Shown: positions 11,768-24,951 of the stretch, in pieces
How the letters are laid out: each line of letters opens with the position of its first letter
Position numbering within the stretch: the stretch's first letter is position 1
Assembly (NCBI RefSeq): GCF_000004075.3
Contig: NC_026661.2
Coordinates: forward strand, 1,736,001-1,800,000
Length of the DNA stretch: 64,000 nucleotides
From: Cucumis sativus
Taxonomy: Eukaryota > Streptophyta > Magnoliopsida > Cucurbitales > Cucurbitaceae
Direction: 5' to 3'
Notes under the pieces: generated by a model
Database searches by the model: none
Told to the model about the DNA's origin: nothing
Seen by the model: only the letters and a program-made list of their open reading frames with translations
Program-made: the position numbers and the translations under genes

Positions 11768-14700
11768 ATGGCAAGTTTAACCAACCAACCATCCAAGAAA
11801 GCCATTCGCAGCCCGGGTGGGTCTACAAATGCTACGAGCAACCGGGGTTCAAGTGGACAAACAGTTAAATTCGCACGAAGAACGTCGAGCGGCCGATATG
11901 TCAGCCTGTCGAGAGAAGATCTTGACATGTCAGGAGAGATATCAGGAGACTATATTAACTACACGGTGCATATTCCTCCGACACCGGATAATCAACCGAT
12001 GGAATCGTCGGTGATTAGCAAAGCAGAGGAGCAATACGTCTCAAACTCACTGTTCACTGGTGGATTCAACAGTGTGACACGAGCACATTTGATGGACAAG
12101 GTGATAGATTCACAAGTGACTCATCCACAAATGGCCGGGGCCAAGGGGTCTTCCTGTGGCATGCCTGCTTGTGATGGCAAGGTCATGAAGGACGATCGAG
12201 GCCAGGATATGACTCCTTGCGAATGCAGGTTGTAATTCCTCATGCTCGAATCTCTCACGTTTTTAACAACAATGATAAAGCATTAAATTTTGGTTTAAAT
12301 TTCATAAGAAACTTAGAATGAAAATCCATCTATCTACTTAAGCTTTTAATCGTATTTTGAATGTTAGTTGTATTTGTACAGGTTTAGAATTTGTAGAGAA
12401 TGTCATATTGATGCAGCAAAGGAAACGGGGCTTTGTCCTGGCTGCAAAGAGCCATACAGAACGGGAGACATTGATGATGATCCGAATGATTATTCCAATG
12501 GAACATTACAACTAAAAGGGCCAGATGGGTCTAAGGGTGGTTCACAAAACATGTCAATGATGAAGCTAAACCAAGGTGGAGATTTTGATCACAACAAATG
12601 GTTGTTTGAGTCAAAAGGAACTTATGGAGTTGGCAATGCATATTTCGATGACTATGATGGCGAAGACGACAAGTTCCGTGAAGGGATGCTGGAGTCGATG
12701 GACAAGCCATGGAAACCTCTTAGTCGAACATTTCCAATCCCGGCTAGCATCATCAGTCCATACAGGTTTCTTTCCTTTACATATTTGGAATGTTTTTGTT
12801 GATATGTTGACATGTTAATATGTTCCTACCAGTTTTCTTGATACTCAATTGTTATAAGATTAGAAGGTTTAATATGGTGTAAGTTGACTCGGAATTGAAA
12901 TAAGTTTTTACTAAAAATTTTCATTGCTATATTACTATAAACTGAAATTTCAATATCAGCATTGTCATTGACATGCATATTTTAATCCTTTTGAAACATC
13001 TTGGGAGTAATAATATTGAGCTTTTTTTTGGGCAGGCTGTTGATATTGGTAAGACTTGTGGTGTTGGGTTTCTTTTTACATTGGAGAGTGCAACATCCAA
13101 ATGAGGATGCCATATGGCTATGGTTGATGTCTATCATTTGTGAAATATGGTTCGCTTTCTCTTGGATTCTCGATCAAATTCCGAAGCTATGTCCCGTAAA
13201 CCGCGCTACTGACCTTCAAGTCCTTCACGACAAGTTCGATGCTCCATCTCCTTCAAATCCCACCGGTCGTTCCGATCTTCCGGGAGTTGACATGTTTGTA
13301 TCCACAGCAGATCCAGAAAAGGAACCAGTTCTTGTAACTGCCAATACCATATTATCCATTCTTGCAGCTGATTATCCAGTTGAAAAACTTGCTTGCTACA
13401 TCTCTGATGATGGCGGTGCCCTCTTGACGTTCGAGGCAATGGCAGAGGCTGCGAGTTTTGCGGATTTGTGGGTTCCATTTTGTCGTAAACACGATATAGA
13501 GCCAAGAAATCCCGAAAGCTATTTTAGTTTAAAAGTGGATCCAACAAAGAACAAGAGTAGATCAGATTTTGTGAAGGATAGAAGGAAGATCAAGAGAGAG
13601 TATGACGAGTTTAAGGTTCGGACTAATGGGCTTCCCGACTCAATTAGGAGGCGATCAGACGCTTTCAATGCAAGAGAGGAAATGAAAATGTGGAAGCACA
13701 TGAAAGAAACAGGGGCAGATGCTATGGAGCCAATTAAGGTTCAAAAAGCAACATGGATGGCTGATGGATCTCATTGGCCTGGTACTTGGGTTGTTCCATC
13801 CGGTGATCATTCTAAGGGTGATCATGCAGGAATTCTTCAGGTATAAACAAAAAATAAATAATTCTAAACCAAAAATGTCAAAGATGTGGGGCATGTTCTT
13901 GAATGATTTGTAAAACTCCTTTTTTCTGTCGATCAATATTTTTTTATCTTTATATTTACCAGGTGATGTTGAAGCCTCCGAGCCATGACCCATTAATGGG
14001 AAGTGCGGACGAAAAGATCGTAGACTTTACAGATGTTGACATTCGTCTTCCGATGTTCGTGTATGTCTCTCGTGAGAAACGACCCGGATACGATCACAAC
14101 AAGAAGGCAGGTGCCATGAATGCCCTTGTAAGAGCATCAGCTGTGTTATCAAATGGTCCATTCATTCTCAACCTTGATTGTGATCATTACATTTATAATT
14201 GCAAAGCCATCAAAGAAGGAATGTGTTTCATGATGGACCGTGGTGGAGAAGATATTTGTTACATTCAATTCCCTCAAAGATTTGAAGGTATTGATCCTTC
14301 TGATCGTTACGCCAATCATAATACTGTCTTCTTTGATGGTAATATGAGAGCTCTTGATGGAGTACAAGGTCCGGTGTACGTCGGAACAGGTTGTATGTTT
14401 CGTCGTTTCGCCCTCTACGGTTTTGACCCGCCGCAACCTGATAAAACTAAGCCCAAAAACGATTCCGCCGAAACACAGCCTTTGCGATCTACTGACTTTG
14501 ATCCTGACCTTGACGTCAATTTACTTCCCAAGCGTTTCGGAAATTCTAACATGTTGGCTGACTCTATACCGGTTGCCGAGTTTCAAGGACGACCTCTAGC
14601 TGATCATTCTGCAGTCAAGTATGGACGCCCTCCCGGTGCCCTTCGTCTTCCTCGTCCACCCCTTGATGCTCCAACTGTTGCTGAAGCTGTCTCCGTAATT

Positions 14701-15952
14701 TCTTGTTGGTATGATTCACTCTTGAAACTTTTTAAATGCTCAACTTTCAATTTGTGTCTAATATATATCTTCGATAAATAAACACAAACTCAAAAACTTA
14801 TGAACTAAACTTATAATTTAACTAAAATAATCAAATCATATTGCTTATTGTCGTCTACATATATGGGTAATCCATGAAATAGGTACGAGGACAAAACGGA
14901 ATGGGGGGAGCGAGTTGGATGGATTTACGGTTCAGTGACGGAGGATGTGGTCACAGGCTACCGTATGCACAACCGTGGATGGCACTCAGTTTACTGTATC
15001 ACCAAGCGTGACGCCTTTCGTGGGTCAGCTCCTATCAATCTCACCGATCGACTCCACCAAGTGCTCCGGTGGGCAACAGGTTCGGTCGAGATTTTCTTCT
15101 CGAGAAACAATGCCTTGTTAGCATCGAGACGCTTGAAACTTCTGCAACGACTCGCCTACCTTAACGTCGGCATCTATCCCTTCACGTCCATTTTCCTCAT
15201 CGTCTACTGCTTCCTCCCGGCGCTGTCACTATTCTCCGGGCAGTTCATTGTCCAGACGCTCAATGTCACCTTCCTGATCTACCTTCTCATCATCACTGTT
15301 TGTTTAATCTCTTTAGCCATTTTGGAAGTCAAGTGGTCTGGCATCGGCTTGGAAGAGTGGTGGAGAAATGAACAATTTTGGCTCATTTCAGGTAAATTAG
15401 GAAACTATTAATAATGATTCGAATTACATCTTTCATCTCTCAACTTTCTTTGACAGAGTTTTTGACATTTTAAACTTGTTAATCTCAGGCACATCTGCTC
15501 ACTTGGCGGCCGTGGTTCAGGGTTTGTTGAAGGTGATAGCAGGGATTGAGATCTCTTTCACACTAACGTCAAAGTCGTCCGGGGACGACGTGGAAGACAT
15601 ATACGCAGATTTATACCTAGTGAAATGGACATCATTGATGGTTCCACCAATAGTGATAGCAATGATGAACATAATAGCAATGGCTGTAGCATTCTCAAGA
15701 ACAATCTATAGCTCAGTGCCACAATGGAGCAAGTTCATAGGAGGAGCATTCTTTAGCTTTTGGGTGTTGGCACATTTATATCCTTTTGCAAAAGGATTAA
15801 TGGGAAGAAGAGGAAAAACACCAACAATTGTGATAGTATGGTCAGGTTTAATTGCAATTACACTATCTTTGTTGTGGATAGCAATTAACCCACCAAAACC
15901 AAGTGCTGAGGATGCTGCTGTTGGAGCAGGAGGAGGGTTTCAATTCCCTTAA
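11768..15952 (+). CDS. CSLD4: Cellulose synthase-like protein D, CSLD4/CSLD1 clade, six exons
   Basis: This is a processive GT2 glycosyltransferase of Golgi and plasma membrane that makes a beta-1,4-glucan-type wall polysaccharide. The CSLD1/4 clade is associated with pollen-tube tip growth. Exons: 11768-12228, 12382-12765, 13036-13840, 13963-14708, 14883-15391 and 15489-15952. All phases close, giving 1122 residues, close to about 1110 for Arabidopsis CSLD4. The N-terminus ([17 protein letters not shown]) and the zinc-binding segment near residues 125-175 ([17 protein letters not shown]) are CSLD-type. The catalytic set is complete: DDGG at 406-409, DCDH from 622, TED at 818-820 and QVLRW at 858-862. 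Membrane helices flank the catalytic loop, two before (from about residue 285) and about six after. The C-terminus ends GGGFQFP. The subclade call rests on remembered CSLD4 features, such as the segment ending [15 protein letters not shown]. Confidence 0.93.
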
Positions 15953-18400
15953 ATATATATATTGGAAATTAAATAAAAAGAGAGAGAGAGAAAGAGAGAG
16001 AATTTAATGTTTTTTTTTTTCTTAGGGTTTGGTGAATATGTGCATTGAAAAGGGTTTGTTTTTCTTTTTGTTCCTCTCTTCAAATCTTCAAGTGGATTGT
16101 GTTTGAGAATTAAAGGAGACGAAGAAGAAGATGATGAAGGGTATAAAATTTAGATATACTTTTTGAAAATTAAAGATTGTGTGTAAACTGAAGAATGTTG
16201 CTATTTATATAATGTGAATCTGTAATATATATTTTGTTTCTCAAATCTCACTTGAAGATCATCTTCAAGAGGTTGAATTCTGTTTATTTGAACACTTCTT
16301 AAGTTTTTTTTTTTAATTATTATTATTGATTAGTTTCATTTCATGGGGGTATATACAAATGAACAAATGAATGAAAAGGTTATAAGTTTGATAAATGTTT
16401 ACTTCTTTTTTCACACAAAATAGCTTTTCAAATGCTTTCATAAAGTTGATTTTAAAGTGTTTCTATTGAGTTCAAAATAGTTGTTAGGTTTTACGTCTTA
16501 AAAGTACTCATGATATGATTTGTCGATGTGTTAAACTACTATGTTATTCAATAATATGGTTGTTGAGGTATTGTTTTATAAGTTGCTAATTAGTAAGAGA
16601 TTTACTCGTTATAAACTCTAAACTCAATAAACTAAAAATATTTCTCGACTATAGTATACAAATACTTGAACTTTATGCAGTGACATAAGAGTGGTTCATG
16701 TTCGAATTGATAGTCTAAATGGTGTATAATATAGGAATAGGGTTAGACATCGTCTTTTATTCTGAAGATATACTTTGATAATCTAAATAACTTGGTCTTT
16801 AGTCCTAAGCTAATTGTGAACTCTTGTTTATTCATAATTACTTTTAGATCTGCAAAGATAAGGACAACTCAATAGTGCTGAATCAATATAAACCTTCCAG
16901 TTCAAAGGAAATATTAGGTTAGGACCTGGGACATAAAATGCAAGAATGAAATTTACTCCTACCCACTTCTAAGAGATATAGTAGAGAAAGGTTGTTCCCT
17001 TAACTACTAACTCTAAGACTTGAACAGGGAGCCCCACCCTCTTATTGGCGTGAGGAATTCTATTTATTGGTTGAACTATAAATTCATTGTTCATTAGAGG
17101 ATCAATATAGGTTTAAGGAACAAAATGTAATATCGAAACAGTATTTTGACCCACCTGAAATTACGAACAACATTGTGAATGGTCAACTTACTAATCATGA
17201 TTATATAAATTAATTTAAACAATATCTTATATAATTAATTATTACAAATTGAGAGAGAGAAAAATGATATTTAAATAAGACTTATATATTAAAAAATGGA
17301 ATAGAGATTCTAATTAGGTCAACTTAGATTGATATGGATTCATGGTAGAAAATAAATAATATAATATTAAAATAATTAAATAGTTTAATTAACTATATAT
17401 TATTTTATCATTATTTAATTAAAATAATTTAAAAATAAATAATTAATTAGATTTAAATAAAAAAGGAAAATATAAAATTTTCAAAATTGAAAGTTGATTT
17501 CTTGAAAGTCAAAATTGTTGACTTGATTAAGTGGGATTTTTCCAAAGATGAATGAGCTTAATTACTACCTAATTGAGTGAGTTGTTGATTTACCAAATTA
17601 AACTCCACAAATCCCACTTAATTAATTTAGCAAGATTAAGAGCTAGTTGTTTATGCAAATTAGTTTGCATCTAAATTGGCTCTACAATGATCACAGTAAT
17701 GAGATGAGGTCGGCCGTCTCGTGGATGAAATTATACGGATGTAGCTAATTTCTGTAAACGTTGTAAAACCTTTTTTTTTGCTCCTAGAGAATATATCAAC
17801 AAAACAAAAACTCATTCAATTGTTATTTTGACATCCTAGTGATTATTTTGTTTGGAAAAAGAAATTTTCAAGTTGTATTTCTCTCCTTCATTTATAAAAA
17901 GAGATTATTTTAGTTGGCAAGGTGATGATCCATTTTTAGTTAAAAAAAAGTAAGTGACGTATGTTTACGATGAAAAAACAAAACTAGTGTACATGCAGCG
18001 CATCACCACTATAAAGCTATTGCCACACAACGACAACGTTTTCAACGACATTATGCGAAAAACCACAAACTTTTATAGACATTTTTTGAACTTTGATGTC
18101 TTGCAAGTGACAGTAAAAGAGATTTTTTTACACCAAATCTAAACGAATTGTAAGAAGCGGTAATATTTATAAAAAAAATAGTCGAGATTTGATTAAGTTG
18201 GTTATATTTACGAAAAGTAAACAAATAATAATAATAATAATAATAATGGTTTTTTTTAAAAAAAAGAAAAGTTTGGTGGAATGTGTCAATCCAAATATGG
18301 GTTTCAATTATTTTGGAAATGAATCAATCTTGCGTTGGTGACGGCATACGAACTTTTGAGAGAGTAATCGGCGAACTATTGGAACAAAAACCTCTTTTAA
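15953..18400. other. Intergenic region downstream of CSLD, no gene seen
   Basis: The first ~300 bp are probably the CSLD 3' UTR. Beyond that the sequence is AT-rich. The part from about 16450 to 17150 looks like an old retroelement remnant, but I could not place it in a family. An (ATA)n run lies at 18224-18247. The ORF at 17954-18142 has no recognisable features. Confidence 0.45.
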
Positions 18401-19029
18401 ATTTTGAAACCTCGAGGCTGTGATTCCATACGAATAATCCATCGCCAATCTCCAACACTCCCCGCTTTCTCACCGTCTCTTTGCGATCATCGTCCAATTT
18501 TCCACTTAATTCACGGGTATTTTTCATCTTTCACCTCTCTTTCTTCATCTCTTTCTCTCCCTCTACTAACCCTCTTCCCTTTCCGCTCCTGATTAACCCC
18601 CAATTTCCGCGCTTCTTTCGATTTCCCGGCAAAATTCAATTCATTTTCTAGGGTTTTCCAACCCAGGAACCGGAACCCTTTAGTGGGTTATGCTTGGATT
18701 TTTATTATCTGGTTGTTGATTGAGTAGTTTCTGGGAAAAGTTGGAGATTTTAAGTCTGAATTGATCTTTGAGTAATGGGTTTTGGTTGTTTTTGTGTTTT
18801 GTTTAATGGGTACTGCGGCTTGCACTCGAATATGAGATGAGATGGCTGTTTATGTTCTTTTTCTGTCTTCGCATGCTCTTGTTGTATGGTAGATTAATGG
18901 GATTGGGGGGAGTGTTGTTTTGTTGTTGCCGAGTGACTTATCTCTTCTAGTCATAACTTTTACTCATCTGGTTGGAAAGGGTGTAGAGTTTGCAGTCCAA
19001 GTTCTAGTTGAACATTCACTGTGTTTCAC
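18401..19029 (+). other. Promoter-proximal leader of the FRS5-like gene
   Basis: Pyrimidine-rich sequence at 18430-18600 (CT-rich runs, TTTCCCGGC, CTAGGGTTT) is typical of a plant 5' UTR. It is followed by T-rich sequence that may hold a 5' UTR intron before the ATG at 19030. Transcript borders cannot be fixed from sequence alone. Confidence 0.4.
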
Positions 19030-20436
19030 ATGGATAATGAGGTGATTGAATTTGATATTGGATTGGGAGGTGGGAGTGGGAGGGAGGGAGATGACTATTC
19101 TATGGGTATGGTACACCATTCCATTGAGGATGAGGAAATGGTTGATAGCCCTCCTCTCAGCAGTCTTGGTGGTGGTGCTGGCAGTGGTGAAATATATCTT
19201 CCTGAGGGTGATCTTTTGGATCTTGAACCTTATGAAAGAATGGAATTCGAGTCTGAAGAAGCTGCCAAGGCTTTCTACAATTCATATGCTCGACGTGTTG
19301 GGTTTAGTACTCGTGTCAGCTCCTCCCGTCGGTCTAGGCGTGATGGAGCGATTATACAAAGACAATTTGTTTGTGCCAAAGAGGGTTTTAGGAATTTGAA
19401 TGAGAAACGAACTAAAGACAGAGAAATTAAGCGTCCTCGGACGATTACAAGAGTGGGTTGCAAAGCATCCTTGTCTGTAAAAATGCACGATTCTGGAAAA
19501 TGGGTTGTCTCTGGATTTGTTAGAGAGCATAATCATGAGTTAGTTCCTCCTGATCAGGTGCACTGCCTGCGGTCTCATAGGCAAATATCAGGTCCAGCAA
19601 AAACCTTAATTGATACTTTACAGGCTGCTGGGATGGGTCCTCGTAGAATTATGTCAGCATTGATAAAGGAGTATGGAGGAATCAGTAAAGTTGGATTTAC
19701 AGAGGTGGATTGTCGCAATTATATGAGGAATAATCGCCAAAGGAGCTTAGAAGGAGACATTCAACTGCTTTTGGATTACTTAAGGCAAATGCATTCTGAA
19801 AACCCTAACTTCTTCTATGCTGTGCAAGGTGAGGAGGATCAGTGCGTTGGAAATGTCTTTTGGGCTGACCCAAAAGCTCGGATGAACTATACTTATTTTG
19901 GTGATACTGTTACATTTGACACTACCTATAGGTCAAACAGATATCGTCTGCCCTTTGCTCCATTTACTGGGGTGAATCACCATGGACAGCCTGTTTTATT
20001 TGGTTGTGCTTTTCTAATAAATGAATCTGAAGCATCGTTTAATTGGCTATTTAGAACATGGCTTTTGGCAATGTCTGGTCGTCCACCTGTGTCAATTACT
20101 ACTGATCACGATTCAGTAATACAGTCAGCCATTACACAAGTTTTCCCTGAGACCCGTCACCGTTTCTGCAAATGGCATATTTTCAAGAAATGCCAGGAGA
20201 TGCTGTCTCATGTGTTTCTTAAACACCCAAGCTTTGAAGCTGACTTCCACAAATGTGTAAACTTGACTGACTCTATCGAGGAATTTGAGTCCTGCTGGCT
20301 TTCACTTGTTGACAGATATGATCTCAGGGATCATGAATGGCTTCAGACAGTTTACTCTGCTCGGAGGCAGTGGGTTCCAGTGTATTTGCGGGATACGTTT
20401 TTTGCTGAAATGTCTATTACACAGCGAAGTGATAGC

Positions 20437-20468
<32 letters not shown>

Positions 20469-20523
20469 TTCAACCAATTTGAGTCAGTTTTTTAAACTGT
20501 ATGAAAAAGCCTTAGAGAGTCGG

Positions 20524-20564
<41 letters not shown>

Positions 20565-22258
20565 TTCCCCTGTTCTAAAGACACCATCTCCAATGGAAAA
20601 ACAAGTTTCTGAGCTTTACACCAGGAAGCTATTCTCGAGGTTCCAAGAGGAGTTAGTTGGGACGTTAACTTTTATGGCATCAAAAGCTGATGATGATGGA
20701 GAAATTATAACATATCAAGTGGCCAAATATGGAGAGGATCATAAAGCACACTATGTGAAATTTAATGTTTTGGAGATGAGAGCAAGTTGTAGTTGCCAGA
20801 TGTTTGAGTTCTCAGGTCTTTTGTGCAGACATATCTTGGCTGTCTTCAGAGTGACCAATATTCTTACACTTCCATCTTATTACATATTGAAACGATGGAC
20901 AAGAAATGCAAAAAGTAATGTGGTATTGGAGGATCATGTGAATGATATCTACAACAACTATCTTGAATCCCATACTGTGAGATACAATACCTTACGCCAT
21001 GAGGCTTTTAAATTTATAGAGGAAGGAGCAAAGAGTGTGGATATGTATAATGTGGTTAAAGATGCCCTTCAGGAGGCTGCTAAAAGGGTTGCTCAAACAA
21101 CAAGGAATGATGGCAAAATTTCTATAATGAATGGGCGAATTAAAGTGGACCCTGTAAATGTCAAAAGCTATGCGAATCATAGTAGTAGCAGGGATCATGA
21201 TGAGAACTTGAGTAAAAATATGTCTGAGGTAGGTGCTCACTTTCATTTGTGTCTCTTGTTTGTCCTTTATTTTATTGGAATTTGTTGTTTAAGATTTCTA
21301 TATACAAGGAAAGGGAAATTTCTAGTCCTTTTAGCATCTTACAATTTAGTTTAGTGGTGGATGGAGTTTGTAATCGTGTTTTCTTTCAATCTTGCTTTTA
21401 CACTTATTCCAACTGATCCGTCTTTAACAGTATGGTTGGTTGGATCTTGCAGTATGGATTAGAGTTTGATATATGATAGAACTAAAACCTGCATCTTGTT
21501 CTAGCTCTCACTGCGTAATCGGGGACTTGCTAGATTTTGAGTTTCTTAGTACTACACAATACTTTCTCGTGAAATTTCTTTCTGTTTAGGACTGGTATTT
21601 GGATAGTGTGTTTATCCTAGTTTTTGATAGACTGATCAGTCAGTAATAAACATGTACTTACTTCAATATAATTTCATTAATTTGTTAATTTTGATTGTGT
21701 GTATACTTACTGAACGCATGGAATTGGGTGGTTTGTTTTCTGTTTTTCTATTTGTTTTCTCTTTTTGTTTGCCCGGGTTAGAAATCAAGCTTTCATAATG
21801 AAAATGAAATGTACAAGGGCATATAAAAAAACAACCCTACACATATTTCTGAACTACCTGCAAGAATGGACTCTAATTCATAAGAATAACACCAAGCTGA
21901 TAATGAAATCACTTTGTATTTTTTTTTTTTTTAATGCTTCTCTTTAATCAACCTTCATCCGAGTTTCATTATTGGACTCTGAGTGCTGGCTGGGCAATCT
22001 TTCATGGCAATCTTTCATTCACTTGCGTGTCAAGACATGCATGATTTTCTTCTGACATATTTTTACTCTTGAAATTCTTGGCAGGATGAGTTGGACAAAA
22101 AGATCAATGAACTTACCAATGAATTGGAGTGTGCAAATCGCAAGTGTGAAGTTTATCGGTCTAACCTTTTTTCAGTGCTGAAAGACATTGAGGACCACAA
22201 GTTGCAATTGTCTATTAAAGTGCAGAACATTAAAATTAGTATGAAAGACAGCATTTGA
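19030..22258 (+). CDS. FRS5: FAR1-RELATED SEQUENCE 5-like protein (domesticated MULE transposase), two exons
   Basis: FRS proteins are nuclear transcription factors derived from Mutator-like transposases; FHY3/FAR1 act in phytochrome A signalling. Exon 1 is 19030-21228 (733 codons) and exon 2 is 22085-22258, giving 790 residues. I chose the ATG at 19030 (MDNEVIEFDIGLGGG). Domains in order: an acidic, Gly-rich N-terminus; an FAR1 zinc-binding domain at about 70-170 ending HNHEL; a MULE transposase domain with FDTTYR (Asp 297) and ITTDHD (Asp 359); and a SWIM finger (CSCQMFEFSGLLCRHIL) near residue 600. Exon 2 encodes a coiled coil (DELDKKINELTNELE). That coiled coil matches the FRS5 C-terminus as I recall it. 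If the intron is retained, the frame runs to 21354 and replaces the coiled coil with a hydrophobic tail. Confidence 0.9.
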
Positions 22259-24869
22259 AGGTGTAGTAGAAGTATATAGTGAGTCTTTGTCTCATCTCAA
22301 TGCCAAATATTGTGTGTTTTTAACCTAGGTCTCATTGAGAAGTATCTTAGTAATGGGGATGTAAATTTGTTTTTGTCGAGTAATCGGTGCTCCTACATCT
22401 GTATGCAACAATTAAGAGGTGATAGTTTGTCGATTTACTGTCCCGGAGATGGATGACCACGTTCTATTTTCACTGCAAGCTTTTTCTGGCCATCCAATGG
22501 GGTCCTCTTTGAAGTTTATGATACTCTCTCACTGGTACCAGAAACATCTTGTTAATCTTCTTGTTCATCGATTTGAGTCCGAAAAAGAAAACTACACGTA
22601 ATAGTTGCTTCCCAATTCGATTTGCTTACTTTAGCCTTTTATGATTTTATCTGATCTTATTTTATTTGAGATTTTCTTCATTTCATAATTGATGTTGATT
22701 CTGGATTTTCCTTATTTTGATCTTGTAGGGGGAGAAAATAACTGGTTTTGAAGACGATAGTGCCAATGTTCATTTTATTGATGGCTAACCTTTTCAGATC
22801 AGGATCCTTGCTCGGGTCAGCATCTTTTTCTATATCAATTTCTGAGGTGAAAAATGCTGTGATATATATATATATATATATATATATTTCTCAACCCCCA
22901 CCCCACCCACCTCCCCGCCACAATTTCACAGGCATGATTTGGCTAGGAAATAAGGAATGCCAGATGCCCTTCAATTGAATGTACAGGAAATTCTTTGTAG
23001 ATTTGGTGGTGATTTTGCTCTATTGATGAATTAGTAGCAAGTCTATCTAGGAAGATGTAATTGGCAGCTGCTCAGTGGTAGCAAACTAGCTTTAGTTTTA
23101 TACCATTTTCATCGATCTTTCTTTTACATTTCACTTGGATTGTTTTTCCTGGGTGTGATGTTCATTTTCTGGTTCCAAATAAGTTAGGAGTTCAAATTTG
23201 ACCCAAATAACCAAACTGACAAGTAAGAAGAAACAGGAAGAATTAGATCTTTCTGGAGACAAGATGTTCTTTTTCTTTTTTTGTGGGACTGAGAGCTGAA
23301 CTTTTGGCCTCGAAATCGATAGTAATAAAACATTAGGTTGCATTGAACTGTAATTCAACCCACGATTTGTTTGTTGTTTTCTAGAAAAAGATGGTTAAAT
23401 TAATAAATTCATGGATTTTGTTTGACTTTGATTTGATTTGATTTGATTTGGGACAGAGCACCCTCTTGTTTCAGTGTACTAAATGTCCATCAATCATCAG
23501 ACAAGATCTGATGTCTAATACATCTTGGAATTAGAACGTCCTCGTAAACCCCAAAGGTGGCCAGAGAGTCATTGAGTCGAGCAAACGAGGATTGTTAAAT
23601 AGGGAAAACCTTAACTGCTGCATTGGGTTGTACCCAATTTCTTTTTTGCTGCCCAGCTGCACTCTTTTTTGTTTTGTGCAGCTCGGCTGCTGTCTAAATG
23701 TAAACGTGCCCACGTCAGGTAAAGAAGAGGAAAGTAGAGGGTTAGATAGATTGCTTAGATTAAATATGACATATATGATCTCACAAATAACACAAGAGAT
23801 TTACCAAATCAACTACTAACTATATGGTTCAAATTATTAAAGTAATTTATTTTTTGTGTTACAACAAATGCTTTGTATATCTGAAGAGTAACAACTTTTA
23901 CCTCTTTTACCTAATGTTGAAAGGGACTATTGGAGGCGTTGAGTTGAGCTATTTCACCGTTCTAGTGTTTTGCAAGGCAGTTTCTTCATTTCTACTAAAG
24001 CAAAACAGAGAAAGATAAATATTCTCTCTATCTTTTTTTTTTTCACTTGAAACCAATCAGTGGGCAGAAAGTTAAATAATAATATGATAGGATTGTTGAA
24101 GTGAAGAATTTGAAGCAAAGCTCTTGAAAATGAAAGCTTCGCTTTGAATTTCAGGTAGAAGCTGATAACTCAAGCTTTGTTTTTCTAAGATAAGGATAAA
24201 ATCCAAAGAAAAAATTCCTAATGTTTTGCTCTAAACAAAGAAACTAAAACCACTTCAAAATTCTATCTAACATTAGATTAGGATAAACAAAAATATAAAA
24301 GTACAATAAAATGCTCTCTGAGTTCAATTTTGGTCAAAGGAATAAATCAAATATCACATTTTAAAAGTGATATTTATTAACTAAACCAACACCTTCTTCC
24401 ATGGAATCAGATTCTAACCAATTTCATCTTCTTCTCTCAATTCTACTTTCTTCATCTTCATAATTGCACATACATTGCCAAGTTATTCTTGTACTTGTAA
24501 ATTCTAAGCAAAGTATCTACTTAGATGATTACTTTGAAAAAAAAAAGACCAAATTTGCAAACGACACCCTTATAGTTCAAGTATGGTTATAGTAGTAATT
24601 ACACTTTCAATCTTTCGATTGTAAAAATTGGATCCTCGAACTTACAATATCGTTGTAGAAGTTGGACCCCTAAATGAGGATCGGGTTCAATTTTAACATT
24701 ATTTGTATAAGTTTCATGTCTCGATTCTTATAATCAAAAGTCTAAGGGGTATAATTACAACTATCATCTTGCTTTAAGGGTGGTTTTTGCAATTTTTTCA
24801 AAATATACCCACTTTTTGAAGTATTCAAATACAAATCAAACTGACACTTCTAATCCTCATCCACGCATT
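22259..24869. other. Intergenic region and FRS5 3' end, no further gene seen
   Basis: The part up to about 23050 may be 3' UTR, including a possible spliced segment with acceptor CTTGTAG near 22728. It contains (TA)n at 22862-22887 and a short (TTTGA)n run at about 23429-23450. Small open frames between 22419 and 24962 show no family features. Confidence 0.5.
22862..22887. repeat. (TA)n microsatellite
   Basis: About 13 TA units, followed directly by a C-rich stretch (CAACCCCCACCCCACC), downstream of the FRS5-like gene. Confidence 0.95.
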
Positions 24870-24876
24870 TATAAAA
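24870..24876 (+). promoter_or_regulatory. Probable TATA box of the DC1 gene
   Basis: GCATTTATAAAACTATTAC lies about 80 bp upstream of the ATG at 24952, a normal plant spacing. Confidence 0.4.
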
Positions 24877-24951
24877 CTATTACTCTTCCTGTTGTTGTTT
24901 TGTTCATTTCCTTAGAAATAATAATCAAGAGGAAGCAAGAAAGAAACAATA

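Noticed and set aside
13206-14436. Minus-strand ORFs within the CSLD gene
   Set aside because: They are antisense to conserved catalytic exons. Only the plus strand carries family motifs and consistent splice phases.
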